7,045 nt of DNA from Eubacteriaceae bacterium (GCA_031280495.1 JAITGT010000031.1:1-7045), one strand, 5' to 3'; shown: positions 1-6,004, counted from the first letter of the stretch. A program made the numbers and translations. The notes: generated by a model from the letters alone, not told the origin.

Positions 1-362
1 GGCTGCGATGGCTAGGACTGTATTCACGACAGGCAGCAAAGAGGAAGCGAAGGCGCAGCTGCGGCTTGTGGCCTTGCAGCTAGAGAAAAAGTTCCCAAAG
101 GCGATGGAGACAGTCGCCGAGGCTGAGGAGGAAGCGCTGGCCTACATGGGCTTCCCAAAGGGGCATTGGACGCAGCTGCGCACGGCAAATGTGCAGGAGA
201 GGCTTAACAGGGGGCTCAAGAGGCGGATGGAGGCTGTGCCCATTTTTCCGGACAGGGGCTCGCGCATCAGGCTCGCCGGGCATGTCCTCATTAGGCCAGC
301 ACGGCGAGTGGATGGCGGCCGAGAGGCGCTATGTGCCGCTGGCAGGCATGGCAAAGCTTTAA
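1..362 (+). pseudogene. IS256-family (Mutator) transposase, C-terminal remnant with frameshift
   Basis: This is the end of a DDE transposase of the IS256/Mutator type; the gene runs in from before base 1 (frame open from base 2, so ATG at 8 is internal and not a real start). Family landmarks in order: RTVF, an LEKKFPKA segment, the acidic EAEEEALAYMGFPKGHW block, NVQERLNRGLKRR, IFPDRGSRIRLAG. In this family the signature is usually FPxxHW...TTNxLERLNxEIKRRT...IFPN. The ERLN glutamate is kept, but the second glutamate (NxE) is glycine. The frame breaks at about base 293: removing the A at 293 restores GQHGEWMAAERRYVPLAGMAKL and a TAA at 360-362, the length and ending expected for the family. 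Without that correction the frame runs on to about 472 as nonsense. Inactive remnant; family call firm, exact IS unknown. Confidence 0.88.
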
Positions 363-399
363 GAGAGGGAAAGCGGGGCCCTTCTGCCCGCGCCTCTCT
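362..399. repeat. Two-tier stem-loop just after the transposase stop
   Basis: AGAGAGG (362-368) pairs with CCTCTCT (393-399), and inside it GCGGG (373-377) pairs with CCCGC (387-391). It begins at the stop codon of the IS256 remnant, so it could be a terminator or part of the element's right end. No clear T-run follows on the plus strand, so terminator function is doubtful. Confidence 0.35.
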
Positions 400-419
400 G
401 AGGAAGCGAAAACCTAAAT

Positions 420-457
420 CTCCCTGGGAAGGCGCAGGCCTGCGCCTTCCTAGGGAG
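420..457. repeat. 38-bp near-perfect palindrome with no loop
   Basis: Arms 420-438 and 439-457 are 19 bases each and complementary throughout, apart from one G-T pair (426/451). There is no spacer between the arms. It lies about 60 bp after the stop of the IS256 remnant. Possible roles are an insertion-sequence end structure, a transcript-ending hairpin or a dispersed palindromic repeat. A proper T-run is absent on both sides, the nearest being an interrupted one on the minus strand side. The structure is directly visible; its function is unknown. Confidence 0.7.
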
Positions 458-841
458 CCAGGCGCGGCATAATCCAAGGGAAGAATATGCGCCGCTTGAC
501 AAGACGCTAGCCTGGCCATGGGCGAATAAGGCAGAAAGGCAGGTTTTGAGCAGATGGCTTTTGGGCTGCATTATGCCCGCTATTAAAGAAGTGTCAGAGG
601 GACGCGCCCAGATGCGGGGGCGCAGCTTGCCAAAAAAGCCTTGCAAGGCCTGATACGAGTTTTTGCCTGTAGCAGGTGTGTTATGCGGTTCAGGCGCCCA
701 CGCCCACTTGAAGCGCGCGACGCTGGGCATTCTTGCATTATAGCGGAGAATTGATCGCGTGCCATCAACAATTATGCAGAATATGGCTGCGCTTACATGG
801 CATTATCTGGATAATGATGGCGTTGCAGCATCAGCAAAGGC

Positions 842-1021
842 ATAGCAATTGCTGTCTCACAGGACTTTCGGACGAGAACAGCTGCGCTGCGCAAAAAAGA
901 GGCCACAGGCAGAACGATCGCAAAACATATGGCACATGGACAAACATTTGTTTGCCGAATCAAAGAGATGTATGAAGAAATTGGGGTGACAGAGCCCAGG
1001 CTGCGCGCTTACGCTCCCTAA
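842..1021 (+). pseudogene. Possible helix-turn-helix transposase remnant (IS630-like N-terminus)
   Basis: The frame read from 842 to a TAA at 1019-1021 contains SQDFRTR, then EATGRTIAKHMAHGQTFVCRIKEMYEEIG, then VTEPRLR (described in segments). This resembles the N-terminal DNA-binding part of IS630-type transposases: a YSxDFRxR opening, a helix-turn-helix with IAKxF...SFVxR, a YxExG turn, and a basic linker of the G..xPRxR type. There is no start codon or SD, the frame is closed just upstream (TAA at 812, TGA at 815), and nothing recognisable of the catalytic domain follows. I treat it as a decayed fragment; the match is by eye and could be chance. Confidence 0.3.
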
Positions 1022-1022
1022 T

Positions 1023-1205
1023 AGCCGCCAGCGGCGGGACATAGCCAGGGCAAGGGAAGAAACGGATGAGGGGCAGCCAGCGGCAGACACAAAGGCTGTC
1101 AACAAATTGAGGCTGCCGTGCATCCGCGAGGCCTTTCGCAAGAAGCTTTGCTCGCCTACAAAAAAAGCAGGCTCTTGCGCAGCGGCAGCCTCCCGCCAAT
1201 ACTGA
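1023..1205 (+). other. Open stretch, unidentified, possible gene remnant
   Basis: A frame open for 60 codons to a TGA at 1203-1205. It starts only two bases after the stop of the preceding helix-turn-helix-like remnant but in a different frame. It reads as a hydrophilic, basic and alanine-rich sequence (for example RRDIARAREETDEGQ, later CIREAFRKKL). It has no start codon with SD and I recognise no family. It could be the same decayed gene continued after a frameshift, or chance. Confidence 0.2.
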
Positions 1206-1958
1206 AAAAAGGCTAGACACATAATGAATATGCAATGGGCCAAGGAGGCCTTGGCGGGCGCGGCAGGGACAGCGCTTGGAAAATCACGCTGCGGCTATTG
1301 AGATCTTCTTTTTGCATAGCCCATACCCGCGCCTAAAATATGCTTAGCAATAATTGACAAAGCTGATGTGCAGCGGCAGGTTTTGGCAAAAACTCGGCAG
1401 GCAATCGTTTGCAGAAGCTGACTTTTAGACAGCGCAGAACGCAAAGCGGGCAATGCCTCTTTATCAAATTGCTTTGAAAGGGCGCAATAGGGCAGTCATT
1501 CGAGAGGATTCGGAATTGAAGCGCTACTTATGTTTATGCCAGAACACCCAGGCGCAACGAAAAGAGTGTTCAGATGGAGCTATTGTGCCAAGCCCAGAAT
1601 TGGGCCAGAGTTGCGCAAATCGCATCCTCAAAGGCGAGGCAAAAATCATCGGGCGCGCTATGCGGGAAAGCGCTGGCTATATCTGCGCAGCTGCCTGGGA
1701 GAGCGGATTTCGCGCAGCATCCCGCTTCTGCGCAGGGCGGGAGATGAAGCTGGAATAAAATGGATTGCCGATAGGCAATTTCAGTTAGGGCAACCGCAAA
1801 AAGCCAGAAAACATGACAAAGAGCTATATCAAGAAAAGAGCTAAGCCAAAACGCTTTTTCGTGCGAAACGGAGTCGTTGAATCCAACCGCGCTACGGAAA
1901 GCCTTAGTTAGATCATATTAGGGCAGACGGCAGGCAGGCTGCAAGACGCAAATATCCC

Positions 1959-2438
1959 TCAGTTGACTTCAAATTCTTTATATATCTGCTTGAGAGACTC
2001 TTGCGCTTTAGATTTGTCAATGACACAGGAAATCTTGTCTTCAGAAGTAGAAATCATTTGAATGTTGACACCCAAATCAAAAAGGGCCTTAAAGAATTTT
2101 GAGGCAATGTGCGAGTTCGCGACAATGGCGGCGCCTATGACCGAAAGCCTTGCCACTGTATCGTCGTATGAGACCCCGGAAGCGCCAACAATGCTTGCAA
2201 AGTCTTCTGTGATTTCTTTTGCCAGAACGGCCTCTTCTTTGGAGACTGTAAAAGTAATGTCATTTACGCTGTTGCGGTTGACGTTTTGCACGATGCTTTC
2301 GATTTTGATGTTTTCGCTGGAGATGCGGCTGAACAGTTTAAAGGCGATGCCTGGAACATCAGGCACTTCCAGAATGGATATTTTCGCGATGCTTTCGTCC
2401 ACAGTTATGGCCTTAATGATGCTTTCATTATTCAGCAT
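1959..2438 (-). CDS. Stand-alone aspartokinase-type tandem ACT regulatory protein
   Basis: A 159-residue protein that matches only the C-terminal regulatory part of aspartokinase (LysC), the region that binds end-product amino acids (lysine or threonine). The first ACT unit holds PDVPGIA (26-32) and ESIVQN (47-52); the second starts near DDTVARLSVIGA (92-103) and holds the family hallmark NIQMISTSEDKISCVID (125-141). No kinase domain lies upstream: the frame is closed by a TAG about 50 bases before the ATG, and the preceding gene is hom, whose stop lies 38 bases upstream. In some Gram-positives an equivalent beta subunit is made from an internal start in lysC; here the segment is a separate gene. 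Role inferred: a regulatory subunit for an aspartokinase encoded elsewhere, or a partner of Hom. The SD is weak (GAAGG, 10 bases before ATG) and lies in a hairpin. Family assignment firm, partner unknown. Confidence 0.9.
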   Translation of the reverse strand: MLNNESIIKAITVDESIAKISILEVPDVPGIAFKLFSRISSENIKIESIVQNVNRNSVNDITFTVSKEEAVLAKEITEDFASIVGASGVSYDDTVARLSVIGAAIVANSHIASKFFKALFDLGVNIQMISTSEDKISCVIDKSKAQESLKQIYKEFEVN

Positions 2439-2439
2439 T

Positions 2440-2453
2440 GAAGGTGAGCCTTC
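2440..2453 (-). promoter_or_regulatory. Small hairpin covering the SD of the ACT gene
   Basis: On the minus strand GAAGG and CCTTC form a 5-bp stem with loop CTCA, ending one base before the ATG at 2438. The only purine-rich candidate SD for the ACT gene is the GAAGG arm, so folding would hide it. This suggests low, coupled or regulated translation of the second gene of the hom unit. The pairing is seen; the effect is inferred. Confidence 0.4.
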
Positions 2454-2476
2454 TTTCTTATTCTTGGCTATGTGTT

Positions 2477-3715
2477 TTACATGAGGCTATGATCGAGCCT
2501 TGCGTAGAAAATGTCACAGGCTACACTGTCAAGCCTCGTGGACAAAAGCTTCATATCGGTGGATTTCATGGCTTCTGTTGTGAAAAAGAGCATTCCGCCT
2601 TGGTAGATTAGCCTATCTTTTTCAACCGACGCAGAAATCAAGTCGACAGCTGCGGAGAATTCATCGTAATTTCCAATGCTGACGCGGACAAAATAGCGGT
2701 TTGACAGCCCCTCAATCCCGTATGAAAGCGCGCCGCTGTGAAAATCAATGTGCTGGCGGTGTATTTCCCCATTCTTTATCTTCAAGATGTCGCTAACCAC
2801 AGCGTTTGCTGTTGCGTCTTTGCCAGCCCCTTTGCCAATAAAGCAAAGCTCCCCGATAATATCGCCCTCCACAACAACAATATTGTATTCAGCATTAACG
2901 TTTGCAATCACCGAGTCTTTGCGCAATAAAACAGGCGTGACCGAAACAGAGTAGCGATCCCCCTGCATAACCGCTTTGCCGATGTACTTTATTGTGTAGC
3001 CAAAAAAGTCCGCCATCAAAATATCTTCCAGCGTGATGTTGCCGATGCCCCTCTGATGAACGGAATGCTGTTGGACTACTGTATGAAAGCAGAGGGAGGC
3101 GAGAATTGAAATCTTGCGCATTACGTCAAAGCCGTCTACGTCCGCGCTTGGATCCGCTTCTGCGAAGCCCAGGCTTTGAGCCTCTCTTAATACGTCGGAG
3201 AATTCCCTTTTCTCTTTTGCAATTTTTGTAAGAATAAAGTTAGTGGTTCCATTGAGTATTCCATGAATGCGCGTTATGCGGTTGATTTTGAGCAGCTCAA
3301 CAATAGAGTCAATGACGGGTATTCCGCCTCCCACCGATGCTTCATACAAAAGGTGGGCGCCGTGTTCCTGTGCAATGTCAAGCAGTTCGTTGATATGGAG
3401 AGCCATGACTTCTTTATTCGCAGTAACGACATGCTTCCCGCTCGACAGTGCCTGCTTAATGTAGGTGAATTCAGGCTCAAGGCCTCCCATGACACAGACG
3501 ACGATGGAAATCTCGGGATCAGAGAGAATATCTTCAAAAGAGTCAGTGATCATGCCAGTAGGAAGGTTGTATGACCTTTTCTTCTGCATGTCGCGCACTA
3601 AGACGCGCTTCACGTGCAGCGACTCATTTTTAAGCTGTGTGCCGCGTTTCAGGTTGATAATCTCGTATACGCCTGAACCGACAGTGCCTAGCCCTAACAG
3701 CCCAATTTCTGACAT
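2477..3715 (-). CDS. hom: Homoserine dehydrogenase
   Basis: It converts L-aspartate semialdehyde to L-homoserine with NAD(P)H in the cytosol, the branch step towards threonine and methionine. With the start at 3715 it is 412 residues, the usual size for the Gram-positive form. N-terminal Rossmann fold: LGLGTVG (7-13) and SSGKHVVTANKEVMA (91-105). Catalytic domain: NGTTNF (155-160), EADPSADVDGFD (186-197) and K201, with D197/K201 matching the catalytic Asp-x3-Lys pair of the family. A GKGAGKDATANAVVSD block follows at about 294-309. The C-terminal part from about 341 is an ACT-like domain, but the usual PGVL turn is replaced by NYDEF. The start is set by GGAGGG (SD 3721-3725) five bases before ATG 3713-3715; an upstream in-frame ATG at 3745 precedes the predicted transcription start and is rejected. 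First gene of a two-gene unit with the ACT protein. Confidence 0.96.
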   Translation of the reverse strand: MSEIGLLGLGTVGSGVYEIINLKRGTQLKNESLHVKRVLVRDMQKKRSYNLPTGMITDSFEDILSDPEISIVVCVMGGLEPEFTYIKQALSSGKHVVTANKEVMALHINELLDIAQEHGAHLLYEASVGGGIPVIDSIVELLKINRITRIHGILNGTTNFILTKIAKEKREFSDVLREAQSLGFAEADPSADVDGFDVMRKISILASLCFHTVVQQHSVHQRGIGNITLEDILMADFFGYTIKYIGKAVMQGDRYSVSVTPVLLRKDSVIANVNAEYNIVVVEGDIIGELCFIGKGAGKDATANAVVSDILKIKNGEIHRQHIDFHSGALSYGIEGLSNRYFVRVSIGNYDEFSAAVDLISASVEKDRLIYQGGMLFFTTEAMKSTDMKLLSTRLDSVACDIFYARLDHSLM

Positions 3716-3720
3716 ATTGC

Positions 3721-3764
3721 CCTCCGTAGTTTCCCATTGTACCATTCTTGCGCAAATTAGTCAA
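3721..3764 (-). promoter_or_regulatory. Promoter and ribosome binding site of the hom unit
   Basis: On the minus strand: -35 TTGACT (3759-3764), a 17-base spacer, -10 TACAAT (3736-3741), predicted start near 3729, then SD GGAGG (3721-3725). The leader before the ATG would be only about 14 bases, leaving no room for a riboswitch or attenuator. Regulation of hom by threonine or methionine would therefore have to act at the promoter or on the enzyme. Confidence 0.85.
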
Positions 3765-4212
3765 CTAGAGCTTTGCTTCGACGCCAGCGCCCAATCTCAT
3801 GTTTTGCTCGTTTTCACTCAAAAGACACAAAAAGACACAAAAGGCAAAATGCAAATATGCAGGCGTGGCGCACTGGCGGCAGAGCGTTTGCATGCGGGCT
3901 TCGCTGAGCTGATTGCTGCAATACTTGCCGTTTGCCCTCGGGCAAGCTCTCAGCGCTCTCCCGTGCGCAGTGTGCCGAATATGGACAGGCCGTTGCCTTT
4001 GCAAATTCTGGCGATTGCACCAGCGATGGCGTGGGCTGTTTTGGACTGATCCGCCCTTTCAGAGTGCGCAAAGCGCTTTCCGGGCAAACGAAAGGGATCG
4101 CTGGCATTGAGCGCGTTTTGGAAAGCAAATTTGCGGATCTGCCAGATGTTTGCACATATTTCATCGCTTGTTCCAGGCCAGCGCACTCTAAAGCAGTTTC
4201 TTCGAACGGCTT
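3765..4212. other. Gene-free stretch between the hom promoter and the surface-protein terminator
   Basis: About 450 bases with no supportable gene. The open frames (minus 3814-4164, plus 3932-4255) lack SD sequences, run across the neighbouring terminator or promoter, and match no family I know. Near 3820-3850 there is a short tandem of the 10-mer AAAGACACAA (two copies at 3821-3840, then a degenerate AAGGCAAAA). No further promoter or RNA structure stands out. Confidence 0.5.
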
Positions 4213-4248
4213 AAAAAAGAGGCGGGCTGCAGAAATGCAGCTCGCCTC
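4211..4248 (-). terminator. Intrinsic terminator of the surface-protein gene
   Basis: On the minus strand a 13-bp stem (4236-4248 with 4219-4231, one G-U pair, loop of four bases at 4232-4235) is followed by TTTTTT (4213-4218). It lies about 50 bases past the stop codon of the surface protein and is a strong rho-independent terminator by appearance. Confidence 0.9.
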
Positions 4249-4297
4249 CTATTGAACTGTTCGCATCGGGCTATGAGTGTCCCCTCTTTATTGAAGC

Positions 4298-5521
4298 TTA
4301 CTGTTTGCCGCTCTTTGTCTTTCTGAGCAGGAGAGACAGAGAGGCCATGCTGGCTGCCCCAAGTGTGGCAAGCAGACCGAGGGAGCTCATATCGCCTGTT
4401 TCGGGATTCTCATTGCCGCCGCCAATGCCTGGGTCCGTGCCGTTGTCTCCAGTGTCCGGGTTTGTTGTAGGAGGTTTAGAGCCTCCGCCGGAGCCTCCTC
4501 CAGAACCGCCGCCTTCACCTTTGTTTTCGCCTTCGACCCAGATCCACCAGCTTCCATCGCCGCCGCCCCATACCCAGTTGCCGCCTCCGCCCAGGTTCGG
4601 CAGGTTGATGACTGTTGCAACATTGATGGTAATGGAGGTATTGACGTTTACGGTATTAGTTACATTGGTATTATTGGAGGTAGATGTTCCGCCAACGCTT
4701 CTTCGATAGCATCCGCTGCTTGTTCCGCCAACTATTGTGCTGTTTCCGCCTGTGCTAGTGCCAAAAGTGCAGGTTATGCGCATTGAGCTGAAATAGTTGA
4801 CCGATACAGTGTTGCTTGTGTACACCGTGCTATTGTATACAGTGTAGGGATAGTAGCTGATAAACAGTATCTGGCCAGTGCGTGCCGCAGCGCTCGTCGG
4901 ATCAAGAACGATCTGGATGTTGTTCGATGACTCGCTGAAGGAAATGTTTTGAAGCTCCCCGGAGCGGTTAGTGATTTGCGTAATGCCGCCAACCGCTTTC
5001 CCTGCAAGGATGTTGACATCGATAATATTCTGGATCTCAATGAGGAATGCGCCTGTCAGGCCGCCATAGGGCGTGCCAGGGCGAATTGAGCTCCATACAG
5101 TCCTGGGATCAATCCAAAACAGGTAGATGCATCCGGTTTTCCTCGTAAACGACGGCCCCCAGCTATTGTAGCGGCTATTAATGTTAATCACTGTCGAATA
5201 ATAGAAATTATTCGTCACGTTAACACTTGATCCGCCAGTGATGGGCGCGGGTAGCGTTTCGGGCGTAGTTGCCCCGCCTGTGAGTGGGGGGACGTTAGCG
5301 GGCAGGGTTGTTATCCCGCTATAGTTATAGCACCCGCTCGGATCGTAATAAGAGCAACTAGTTGTTGAACCGCTTGAATTCCCAAAATAGCCGCAATAGT
5401 TCTGGGTGGACTGCGTAAACGAATTGTTTGAGCCAATGCCGCAAAAGACAGAGCTAGCTGTCAGCGCCATTACCATTGACAGCGCGAGCAGTGCTGCCAA
5501 TACTTTGACTGGTCTCTTCAT
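4298..5521 (-). CDS. Secreted, sortase-anchored surface protein of unknown function
   Basis: 407 residues. An export signal is clear: MKRPVK, then a hydrophobic core to about residue 22, with cleavage probably near 24-28. The C-terminus has a cell-wall sorting signal: NPETGD (372-377), a hydrophobic stretch (about 380-399) and the basic tail RKTKSGKQ. A second NPDTGD lies at 354-359, only 18 residues earlier. Residues 28-100 are rich in Ser, Thr, Asn, Gly, Tyr and Cys; 101-260 look like beta-strand sequence (two NVTN-containing segments, near 101 and 286); 310-348 form a Gly-rich stalk with clustered Trp (NWVWGGG, SWWIWV) and GGGS repeats. Seven cysteines fall at 27, 43, 56, 64, 131, 251 and 271. 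C27 lacks a proper lipobox, so a lipoprotein is unlikely. The start at 5521 is supported by SD AAGGAG seven bases upstream (5529-5534). It stands alone between its own promoter and terminator; no sortase gene is in the window. I do not recognise the central domain; adhesion or wall structure is only a guess. Confidence 0.9.
   Translation of the reverse strand: MKRPVKVLAALLALSMVMALTASSVFCGIGSNNSFTQSTQNYCGYFGNSSGSTTSCSYYDPSGCYNYSGITTLPANVPPLTGGATTPETLPAPITGGSSVNVTNNFYYSTVININSRYNSWGPSFTRKTGCIYLFWIDPRTVWSSIRPGTPYGGLTGAFLIEIQNIIDVNILAGKAVGGITQITNRSGELQNISFSESSNNIQIVLDPTSAAARTGQILFISYYPYTVYNSTVYTSNTVSVNYFSSMRITCTFGTSTGGNSTIVGGTSSGCYRRSVGGTSTSNNTNVTNTVNVNTSITINVATVINLPNLGGGGNWVWGGGDGSWWIWVEGENKGEGGGSGGGSGGGSKPPTTNPDTGDNGTDPGIGGGNENPETGDMSSLGLLATLGAASMASLSLLLRKTKSGKQ
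4478..4513 (-). repeat. (GGGS)3 coding repeat in the surface-protein stalk
   Basis: Residues 337-348 of the surface protein are three consecutive Gly-Gly-Gly-Ser units, encoded by a 12-base period repeated three times with silent differences. It forms a flexible linker just before the KPPTTNPDTGD segment and could vary in copy number by slippage. Confidence 0.8.
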
Positions 5522-5528
5522 CTTACAA

Positions 5529-5534
5529 CTCCTT
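5529..5534 (-). promoter_or_regulatory. Ribosome binding site of the surface-protein gene
   Basis: AAGGAG on the minus strand, seven bases before ATG 5519-5521; it fixes the start of the surface protein at 5521. Confidence 0.85.
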
Positions 5535-5567
5535 ATGTTTTTTCATCTCTCCACTGTGCAAGTTAGC

Positions 5568-5600
5568 CATTATTTTGCATAATGATAGTTACTAGGTAAC
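5568..5600 (-). promoter_or_regulatory. Two dyads at and after the surface-gene transcription start (possible operators)
   Basis: GTTAC-TAG-GTAAC (5588-5600) is a perfect 5+5 dyad that sits on the predicted +1. CATTAT-TTTGC-ATAATG (5568-5584) is a 6+6 dyad just downstream in the leader. Either could be a repressor site blocking RNA polymerase, or a leader hairpin. The symmetry is seen; the regulatory role is inferred. Confidence 0.45.
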
Positions 5601-5606
5601 AAGACT

Positions 5607-5635
5607 ATTCTACATTGTGAGCGATTGTAATTCAA
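5607..5635 (-). promoter_or_regulatory. Promoter of the surface-protein gene
   Basis: On the minus strand: -35 TTGAAT (5630-5635), a 17-base spacer, -10 TAGAAT (5607-5612), start near 5600. Directly upstream of the -35 (5641-5690) are runs of A on the minus strand that would suit an UP element, so a strong promoter is likely. The leader to the ATG is about 80 bases. Confidence 0.78.
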
Positions 5636-5872
5636 CTGCATTGTAATACCTTTTTAATTTTTAATCTTTTTTTCGTTTTATTTAGGCGAGAACATTTTCA
5701 GCTATCATTGATTATTGCTTATATCAATAAATATATAATTATTAACATTATTTACTTGTGTATATGCTACATAATTGCATAGATATATAATATTTTTTGC
5801 TCATAAAAAGAGGTAATAAGACAGGAAAATTAGCTAGTATATAGCGCATAAATAGAAAATAGATCAGATGAA
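5636..5872. other. AT-rich intergenic region
   Basis: Visibly far richer in A and T than the rest of the window, with poly-T/poly-A tracts near 5645-5690 and TATA-like words near 5730-5800. There is no open frame of note. The part next to 5640 probably serves the surface-gene promoter. The TATAAT near 5785 on the plus strand lacks a good -35 at proper spacing. No DnaA-box cluster or iterons are evident. Bent or curved promoter DNA, or foreign origin together with the surface gene, are possible explanations. Confidence 0.6.
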
Positions 5873-5974
5873 TGCAGGGGATTTGCTTTGGAAAAACTTA
5901 AGTAGGAATATTGCAGTGAAATAGTTTGCGCCCTGCAAGCCGCAATTGCCTGCTCAGGCAATTGTCCGTTTTTT
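5873..5974 (+). ncRNA. Possible small structured RNA ending in a terminator
   Basis: TGCAGGG (5873-5879) can pair with CCCTGCA (5931-5937), closing a loop of about 50 bases, and is followed within six bases by an intrinsic terminator (5943-5974). The only plus-strand reading frame here is an 18-codon ATG frame (5869-5925) without SD. A terminator pointing in the plus direction needs a transcript to end, and no protein gene lies upstream on that strand, so a small RNA starting in the AT-rich region is a reasonable explanation. No convincing promoter was found and no RNA family recognised. Confidence 0.3.
5943..5974 (+). terminator. Intrinsic terminator upstream of the thiT promoter
   Basis: CAATTGCCT (5943-5951) and AGGCAATTG (5956-5964) form a 9-bp stem with loop GCTC, followed by TCCG and TTTTTT (5969-5974). 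It ends 30 bases before the -35 of thiT and would insulate that gene from upstream transcription. There is no T-run on the other strand. Confidence 0.7.
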
Positions 5975-6004
5975 CGCATTGCCAGAGAGTTCGAAATGGC
6001 GCCA

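Larger units (their letters stand above)
363..1958. other. About 1.6 kb without an intact gene; probably decayed DNA
   Basis: No frame here has a ribosome binding site, a good start and a recognisable protein together. The longest open frames (plus-strand 1453-1758 and 1530-1844, which overlap each other in different frames, and minus-strand 857-1243) have unlikely composition, no SD sequence and no family resemblance I can name. Composition is similar to the coding parts and unlike the AT-rich leader near 5700. Together with the broken transposase at its left edge this suggests a graveyard of old insertions and dead genes. Possible pieces inside are listed separately: the palindrome at 420-457, the helix-turn-helix-like stretch at 842-1021 and the open stretch at 1023-1205. 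I see no clear terminator for the minus-strand hom unit that ends at 1959. Confidence 0.6.

Noticed and set aside
638..649. GCCTTGCAAGGC palindrome next to AAAAAA as a minus-strand terminator
   Set aside because: The stem would be only four pairs around a four-base loop, and no minus-strand gene lies upstream to need it.
857..1243. Minus-strand open frame of 128 codons
   Set aside because: Rich in Cys, Phe and Ser without motifs or SD; the plus strand here gives a better, though weak, helix-turn-helix reading.
1453..1844. Two overlapping plus-strand frames (1453-1758 and 1530-1844)
   Set aside because: They overlap in different frames, lack SD sequences and show no recognisable domain; kept only as part of the gene-free stretch.
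2062..2484. Plus-strand open frame of 140 codons
   Set aside because: Antisense shadow of the ACT gene, whose family motifs are clear on the minus strand.
3716..3745. Upstream in-frame ATG at 3745 as the start of hom
   Set aside because: It lies within or upstream of the promoter -10 and the predicted transcript start, while ATG 3713-3715 has a GGAGGG SD at correct spacing and begins directly at the Rossmann strand.
3465..4049. Plus-strand open frame of 194 codons
   Set aside because: It runs antisense through the start of hom and across its promoter; unlikely composition, no SD and no family.
4305..4709. Plus-strand proline-rich open frame
   Set aside because: It is antisense to the glycine-rich stalk of the surface protein; Gly codons read as Pro on the other strand. 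No SD or independent support.
5439..5444. Cys27 of the surface protein as a lipoprotein attachment site
   Set aside because: The residues before it (SSVF) do not fit a lipobox, and the C-terminal sorting signal gives a better anchoring explanation.
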